Shown here: positions 13,613 to 17,187 of the stretch, in pieces | How positions within the stretch are numbered: the stretch's first letter is position 1 | How the letters are laid out: every line of letters begins with the position of its first letter | Source: Spirochaetota bacterium | GTDB lineage: Bacteria; Spirochaetota; Spirochaetia; DSM-27196; PWMO01 | DNA: 17,187 bases | Assembly (NCBI GenBank): GCA_009908925.1 | Contig: JAAAOH010000011.1 | Span: 1 to 17,187 of the forward strand | Direction of reading: 5' to 3' | Program-made: the position numbers and the translations under genes | Notes under the pieces: model-generated | Database searches by the model: none | Told to the model about the DNA's origin: nothing | What the model saw: only the letters and a program-made list of their open reading frames with translations

Positions 13613-13845
13613 CAGTCGAGGATCTCGAGCACCACCCGCTTTCCGGTTTTGGTCGAGGCGGCGCTGAGAACGGTGCGGATTGCCTTGGCGATGCGCCCGT
13701 GCTTGCCGATCACCTTCCCGATATCCGACTGAGACACCTTGAGCTCGAGGATGGTCGACTTCTCCCCTTCGATCATATTTACCTCAACCTCGTCCGGTTC
13801 ATCGACCAGAGACCGGGCGATATAGTTTACGAGTTCCTTTTCCAC
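13612..13845 (-). CDS. khpA: KH-domain RNA-binding protein KhpA (YlqC family)
   Basis: A 77-residue single KH domain. MEKELVNYIARSLVD is the family start, and IGKVIGKHGRIAKAIR holds the GxxG RNA-binding loop as GKHG (47-50). KhpA binds many RNAs, in some bacteria as a partner of KhpB/Jag, and affects division and cell shape; the role in spirochaetes is unknown to me. Translation begins at GTG 13845 with GGGGAGG five bases upstream. It lies between rpsP and rimM, its place in many bacteria, and overlaps rimM by one base. Confidence 0.95.
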   Translation of the reverse strand: MEKELVNYIARSLVDEPDEVEVNMIEGEKSTILELKVSQSDIGKVIGKHGRIAKAIRTVLSAASTKTGKRVVLEILD

Positions 13846-13896
13846 GCGTGCCTCCCCTCGTGCTGTAAATTGCTGCCTACAGGGTGCCGGCAGGTG

Positions 13897-14148
13897 TTAC
13901 TTGATGTGGAAGTTCCTCTTATTGAGAAGCTGTCGCACCGTGTCGCTCGGCCGCGCTCCTTTGTCGATCCATTCGCGAATGCGATCTTCTTTGAGGCTCA
14001 GCTGCTTCTCCTCGATCTCGATCGGGTGATACAGACCGACCTCTTCGATCGCGCGTCCGTCACGCGGCGCCCGCGTGTCCATGACGACCAACCGGTAGTA
14101 GGGTCTCTTTCGGGTTCCGAATCTCTTCAAGCGTATTCTGGCGCTCAC
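13897..14148 (-). CDS. rpsP: 30S ribosomal protein S16
   Basis: An 83-residue small-subunit protein needed for 30S assembly. SARIRLKRFGTRKRPYYRLVVMDTR is standard S16, followed by GRAIEEVGLYHP and IREWIDKGARPSDTVRQLLNK. The start is GTG at 14148 with AGGAGG close upstream. It follows ffh by 23 bases and precedes khpA by 51 bases, a gap in which I see no strong terminator. Confidence 0.98.
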   Translation of the reverse strand: MSARIRLKRFGTRKRPYYRLVVMDTRAPRDGRAIEEVGLYHPIEIEEKQLSLKEDRIREWIDKGARPSDTVRQLLNKRNFHIK

Positions 14149-14171
14149 AACTTCCTCCTGGTTCGTATGCG

Positions 14172-15509
14172 CTACATGCCACCAAGTTGAGATAGCATCT
14201 GATTCTGATACTTCTTGTTCTTGGACATTTTCTTCATCGTCTGTCGCATCTTATCAAATTTTTTCAAAAGACGCGTCACCTCGTACACCGAAGTTCCGCT
14301 GCCTCTCGCAATCCGCTTGCGACGGGGCGGACCGAGAATCCTGTGGTTCTTTCGTTCCTCGAGCGTCATCGAGAGAATGATCGCCTCTTCGTGCTTCATC
14401 TGATTCTCATCGATGTCGTCTTCGGAGATCTGGCCCTTGAGGCCGGGGATCATCTCGAGCATCGACTGCACCGAGCCCATCTTGCGCATTCGCTGGAACT
14501 GGTCGAGGTAGTCCTCGAGCGTGAAGGTGGCCGACCGCATCTTCTTCTGAAGGGCGACGGCCTCCTCTTCGTCATAGGTTTCCTGTGCTTTCTCGACAAG
14601 GGACAAGGCATCGCCCATTCCGAGGATACGGGAGGCCATGCGGTCGGGGTAAAAGGGCTCGAGGTCTTCCATCTTCTCGCCGACGCCAATGAACTTGATA
14701 GGCTTGCCCGTGACGCTCTTGAGGCTGAGCGCTGCGCCACCGCGGGTGTCGGAATCGAACTTACTGAGAATGACGCCGGAGAGATCCATGCGCTCATCGA
14801 AGGTCTTTGCAACCTCAACGGCGTTCTGACCGGTCATGGCGTCTGCAACGAGGAGCACTTCCTGGGGGTCGGCGACCTTGCGGACCTTCTCGAGCTCCGC
14901 CATTAGATCCTCATCGATCTGCAGCCGCCCCGAGGTATCCACGAGGACGGTGTTGAGCCCCCGGCTCTTTGCCTCTTTGAGCGCGCCTTTCACCACCCTG
15001 ACGGGGTCCTTCGTGCTGCGATCTGTGTAGACGGGAATACCCGCCTGTTCGCCGAGCACCTCGAGCTGATCGATGGCCGCCGGGCGAACGAGATCTGCGG
15101 CGACGAGAAGCGGCGTGCGATTCTCGCGGCTCTTCAGATGTGCCGCAAGCTTGGCCGCCGTGGTGGTCTTACCGGACCCCTGCAGGCCTGCGAGAAGGAT
15201 GACCGACTGCGTGTCGGGACCTTTGAGCTCGAGATCCTGGCGCTCGTCGCCGAGAAGCGAAACCATCCTGTCATGGACGATCTTTACGAACTGCTGGGCG
15301 GGAGAGACCGAGCGCAGCACCGCCTCGCCCGTGGCCTCGCGAATCGTGTGGTTCACGAAACGGCGCACCACGCGCAGGTTCACGTCTGCTTCGAGGAGTG
15401 CAACTTTTATCTCGTCGACGGCATCCTGGACATTCTTCTCGGTAATGGAAGATTTGCCGGATACCTGCCGGACAATATCGCTCAGTTTATTGGAAATTCT
15501 ATCGAGCAT
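14172..15509 (-). CDS. ffh: Signal recognition particle GTPase Ffh
   Basis: A 445-residue GTPase that, with 4.5S RNA, binds signal sequences and delivers ribosomes to the membrane through FtsY. The N domain (1-90) has the ALLEADVN motif (37-44). The G domain has GLQGSGKTTT (108-117), the DTSGRL motif (191-196; most Ffh have DTAGRL), SKFDSDTRGG (249-258; often TKLDGDARGG) and GVGEKMEDLEPF (275-286). The Met-rich M domain (about 320-445) holds MRKMGSVQSMLEMIPG and the RNA-binding helix GSGTSVYEVTRLLKKFDKM. It is the first gene of the long minus-strand operon and has a near-consensus promoter. The Shine-Dalgarno is modest (AGGA close to the ATG). Confidence 0.99.
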   Translation of the reverse strand: MLDRISNKLSDIVRQVSGKSSITEKNVQDAVDEIKVALLEADVNLRVVRRFVNHTIREATGEAVLRSVSPAQQFVKIVHDRMVSLLGDERQDLELKGPDTQSVILLAGLQGSGKTTTAAKLAAHLKSRENRTPLLVAADLVRPAAIDQLEVLGEQAGIPVYTDRSTKDPVRVVKGALKEAKSRGLNTVLVDTSGRLQIDEDLMAELEKVRKVADPQEVLLVADAMTGQNAVEVAKTFDERMDLSGVILSKFDSDTRGGAALSLKSVTGKPIKFIGVGEKMEDLEPFYPDRMASRILGMGDALSLVEKAQETYDEEEAVALQKKMRSATFTLEDYLDQFQRMRKMGSVQSMLEMIPGLKGQISEDDIDENQMKHEEAIILSMTLEERKNHRILGPPRRKRIARGSGTSVYEVTRLLKKFDKMRQTMKKMSKNKKYQNQMLSQLGGM

Positions 15510-15538
15510 GGTCCTGGAGTCCGAAAGATGTAGCGTTA

Positions 15539-15568
15539 TTTATACTGTTTCCAAAACGCCGATGTCAA
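15539..15568 (-). promoter_or_regulatory. Sigma-70 promoter of the ffh operon
   Basis: On the minus strand a perfect TTGACA (15563-15568) and TATAAA (15539-15544, five of six) are 18 bases apart. Transcription would start near 15532, leaving a leader of about 22 nt before the ffh ATG. The -35 begins only three bases after the stop codon of the upstream TPR protein gene. No terminator separates the two, so read-through is possible. Confidence 0.75.
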
Positions 15569-15571
15569 CCG

Positions 15572-17187
15572 TCAGCGGATGTCGAAGAAATGGCGCCTGA
15601 GATACTGCACACGCTCCTCCGCGGGCTGCCAGTGGCGGCTGAGCGGAAACTCGTCCACGACGCGCCGGTAGTATTCCATCGCCGCACGGGCGTCGCGTCG
15701 GTCCTCGTGGAGACGTCCGAGGCGATAGTAGAGCTCGGCCGGGTCGTCTGGCGTCCCGCCGGCGTCCATGTAGGCTTCGAGCGGGCCGACCGCCCGCGAG
15801 GGATCGGTGCTCTCCAGCAGCAGATTGCCGAGGCGCAGAAGCTCCTCGTCGGTGATCTCGGACGCAGCTGCCGCGGCGGGTGGCGTCACCTCGGGAAATG
15901 GCGTCACCTCAGCCGGTGAGGCGACGCCGGCGCCCGTGCCGGCGCCCGCCGGATCCGAAGGGCGGCCTGCGAGGTCCGCCGCGGACCCATCGCCGGGTAC
16001 CTGGTCCGTGCCGTCCGTGAGTCCCTCCCCGTCCATCTGTCGGAAGAGCTCCCAGGCTGCCTCCGCATCGCCGGTTTCCAGCGCCGTTCGAAACAGCCCC
16101 AGGCGCGCGTTCCGCGCAAACGGTTCGCCGACATCCAGATTCCGGCCCCAGTGCGAGCGCGCGGTCTCCCATCGGCCGAGCTCGTAGGCGAGCCGCGCGA
16201 TGAGGCCGTGCACTTCGGGGTCACCGACGGGATAGCTCTGCAGGAAGGCGTCGAGAGCAGCCTCCCGGCGGCCTTCTTCGAGAAGGGCATAGGCCTCGTC
16301 GAGGTTCGCCGACGCGGCGGGCGCGTCCGCGTCCGGCGTTTCGCTCCGCGAGGTCTCCTCGAATGCCCCGGCAACCGGTGCCGACGCAGCGGGCTGCGCC
16401 CCGGCTGCCGGCTCCGGGCGCGCATCGACGGCCACCCGCTCCTCGCGAAACACTCCGCGGTCGAGGTCCTGGCGCTGAAACCGCACGACATAGTCGCCGG
16501 GCGCCTCGACGGAGAACACGAATACCGTTTCCCCGTTCTCGGAGTATCGCCGGCGGAAGGAAAGGCCATCCTCTCCGCTCTCCTCGCCGAGATACACCCA
16601 GCCCCCGTCACCGAGGGACAGCCGCACCTCCTCTCCGACGACCGCCTCACGCGTTCCCGACACCGGCGGTGCGGGCTGGCGGGCAGTAGTGGGCGTGTCG
16701 TTTCGTTGCGAGAGGAGCGGCTCGCGGCGGGGTTCGGGCGCGGGCGCGGATTCGCGCTCAGGTTGGGGCCGGGGGTCGGGTTGCGGATCCGGTCGCGTGG
16801 GCTCCGGTTCCGGTCGGGGCTCGGGCTCCTGCCGGGTTGGCGCGCGCGCGGGCTCCGGCTCGGGTGCAGGTTCGCGCTCCGGTTGGGGCTCGGGCGCGGG
16901 TTCCGGTTCAGGTTCGGGGTCCGGCTCGGGCTCAGCGGGCGGCTCGGGGGCGGGACTCGGCTCTACCCGCTGCGCCGTGGCAGCCGAAGCATCAGAGGCG
17001 GGCGGCAGGGAGGGAGCAGGGAGGGAGGTGGCGGGTTCCGGTGCTATATTGGCGGCGCTCTGCGGAGCAGTCGCTCGCGGAATGTCGGTGTCGGGGGGTG
17101 CATCGGGCTCGCTGAGCCCGACGGCGGCCTCGGCGTCTTCGACCTGTGGCCCGGGGTCGGGCGCGTCGCCGACCATAGCGTCCGGGT
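15572..17187 (-). CDS. Pro/Glu-rich protein with beta domain and TPR repeats (N-terminus outside window)
   Basis: The frame is open to the right edge, so the 534 residues after the ATG at 17176 may be only the later part; a signal peptide or membrane anchor, if any, lies outside. Residues about 72-152 are a proline/glutamate/arginine linker of PEPEPxP type, like TonB-style periplasm-spanning rods. A compact beta-rich domain follows (about 178-252), with LSLGDGGWVYLGE and FVFSVEAPGDYVVRFQRQD. Helical TPR-like repeats come next: NLDEAYALLEEGRREAALDAF (about 291-311), a second block near 320-380, and a C-terminal set with ELYYRLGRLHEDRRDARAAM and EYYRRVVDEFP. Such proteins usually organise envelope complexes; the function is unknown. 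It lies just upstream of the ffh promoter. Confidence 0.83.
   Translation of the reverse strand, partial: PDAMVGDAPDPGPQVEDAEAAVGLSEPDAPPDTDIPRATAPQSAANIAPEPATSLPAPSLPPASDASAATAQRVEPSPAPEPPAEPEPDPEPEPEPAPEPQPEREPAPEPEPARAPTRQEPEPRPEPEPTRPDPQPDPRPQPERESAPAPEPRREPLLSQRNDTPTTARQPAPPVSGTREAVVGEEVRLSLGDGGWVYLGEESGEDGLSFRRRYSENGETVFVFSVEAPGDYVVRFQRQDLDRGVFREERVAVDARPEPAAGAQPAASAPVAGAFEETSRSETPDADAPAASANLDEAYALLEEGRREAALDAFLQSYPVGDPEVHGLIARLAYELGRWETARSHWGRNLDVGEPFARNARLGLFRTALETGDAEAAWELFRQMDGEGLTDGTDQVPGDGSAADLAGRPSDPAGAGTGAGVASPAEVTPFPEVTPPAAAAASEITDEELLRLGNLLLESTDPSRAVGPLEAYMDAGGTPDDPAELYYRLGRLHEDRRDARAAMEYYRRVVDEFPLSRHWQPAEERVQYLRRHFFDIR
16721..16963 (-). repeat. Degenerate coding repeat encoding a Pro-Glu rod
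   Basis: About 240 bases of imperfect hexanucleotide-type repeats, read on the plus strand as variants of GGTTCGGGCTCGGG, encode alternating Pro and Glu/Arg/Gln residues. Copies are similar enough for slippage or recombination to change the rod length between strains. Confidence 0.8.

Overview
The window looks like part of a free-living, GC-rich (roughly 60%) spirochaete genome, class Spirochaetia. The main reasons are a short FlaB-type periplasmic flagellin, a 590-residue helical protein resembling a spirochaete-restricted family, spirochaete-like GTPase motifs in Ffh, and two gene blocks (coaD-rpmF-acpP-rnc beside a CCA/PAP-type nucleotidyltransferase, and ffh-rpsP-khpA-rimM-trmD-rplS). From memory, the same two blocks lie near each other in Borrelia. 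I cannot name the genus or species.

Layout. Bases 1-1161 (+): the 3' end of a HAD hydrolase gene, overlapping a membrane-anchored SPFH-like gene. Bases 1172-3570 (-): thiamine pyrophosphokinase, overlapping the large helical protein by 4 nt. Bases 3652-4667 (+): flagellin flaB as a single unit, with a sigma-28-like promoter and a strong intrinsic terminator. Bases 4738-6114 (+): a CCA-adding enzyme or poly(A) polymerase. Bases 6133-8104 (-): coaD, rpmF, acpP and rnc, with promoters before coaD and rpmF and a hairpin terminator between acpP and rnc. Bases 8158-8937 (+): an exported HEAT-like protein, divergent from coaD.

Bases 8971-15568 (-) form one long, tightly packed operon. It starts at a near-consensus sigma-70 promoter and runs ffh, rpsP, khpA, rimM, trmD, rplS, a FliK-like gene, a FlhB-C-terminus-like gene, a split HD-GYP-like gene, yraN and a 60-codon FlgM-like gene. 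Upstream of ffh, the 3' part of a large Pro/Glu-rich TPR protein gene runs off the right edge.

The first half of the operon is protein-targeting and translation housekeeping. Its tail looks like flagellar export control: a FliK-like protein, a soluble FlhB-C-like switch domain and a FlgM-like peptide, next to a degenerate c-di-GMP-phosphodiesterase-type HD protein. With the sigma-28-type flaB promoter about 5 kb away, this suggests a link between translation/secretion capacity and flagellar checkpointing. That link is inference.

Two decoding oddities lie side by side in the tail. The HD-GYP gene has an in-frame amber codon exactly at its GYP motif, followed at once by ATG. The intact yraN frame has no ATG, GTG or TTG upstream of its conserved N-terminus; the best start is an ATT with a well-placed Shine-Dalgarno sequence. 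There is no gene-free stretch over 300 bases; the longest gaps are 3571-3737 (flaB/TPK promoters), 4611-4737 (flaB terminator) and 8070-8157 (divergent promoters). I saw no tRNA, rRNA, CRISPR array or insertion sequence.
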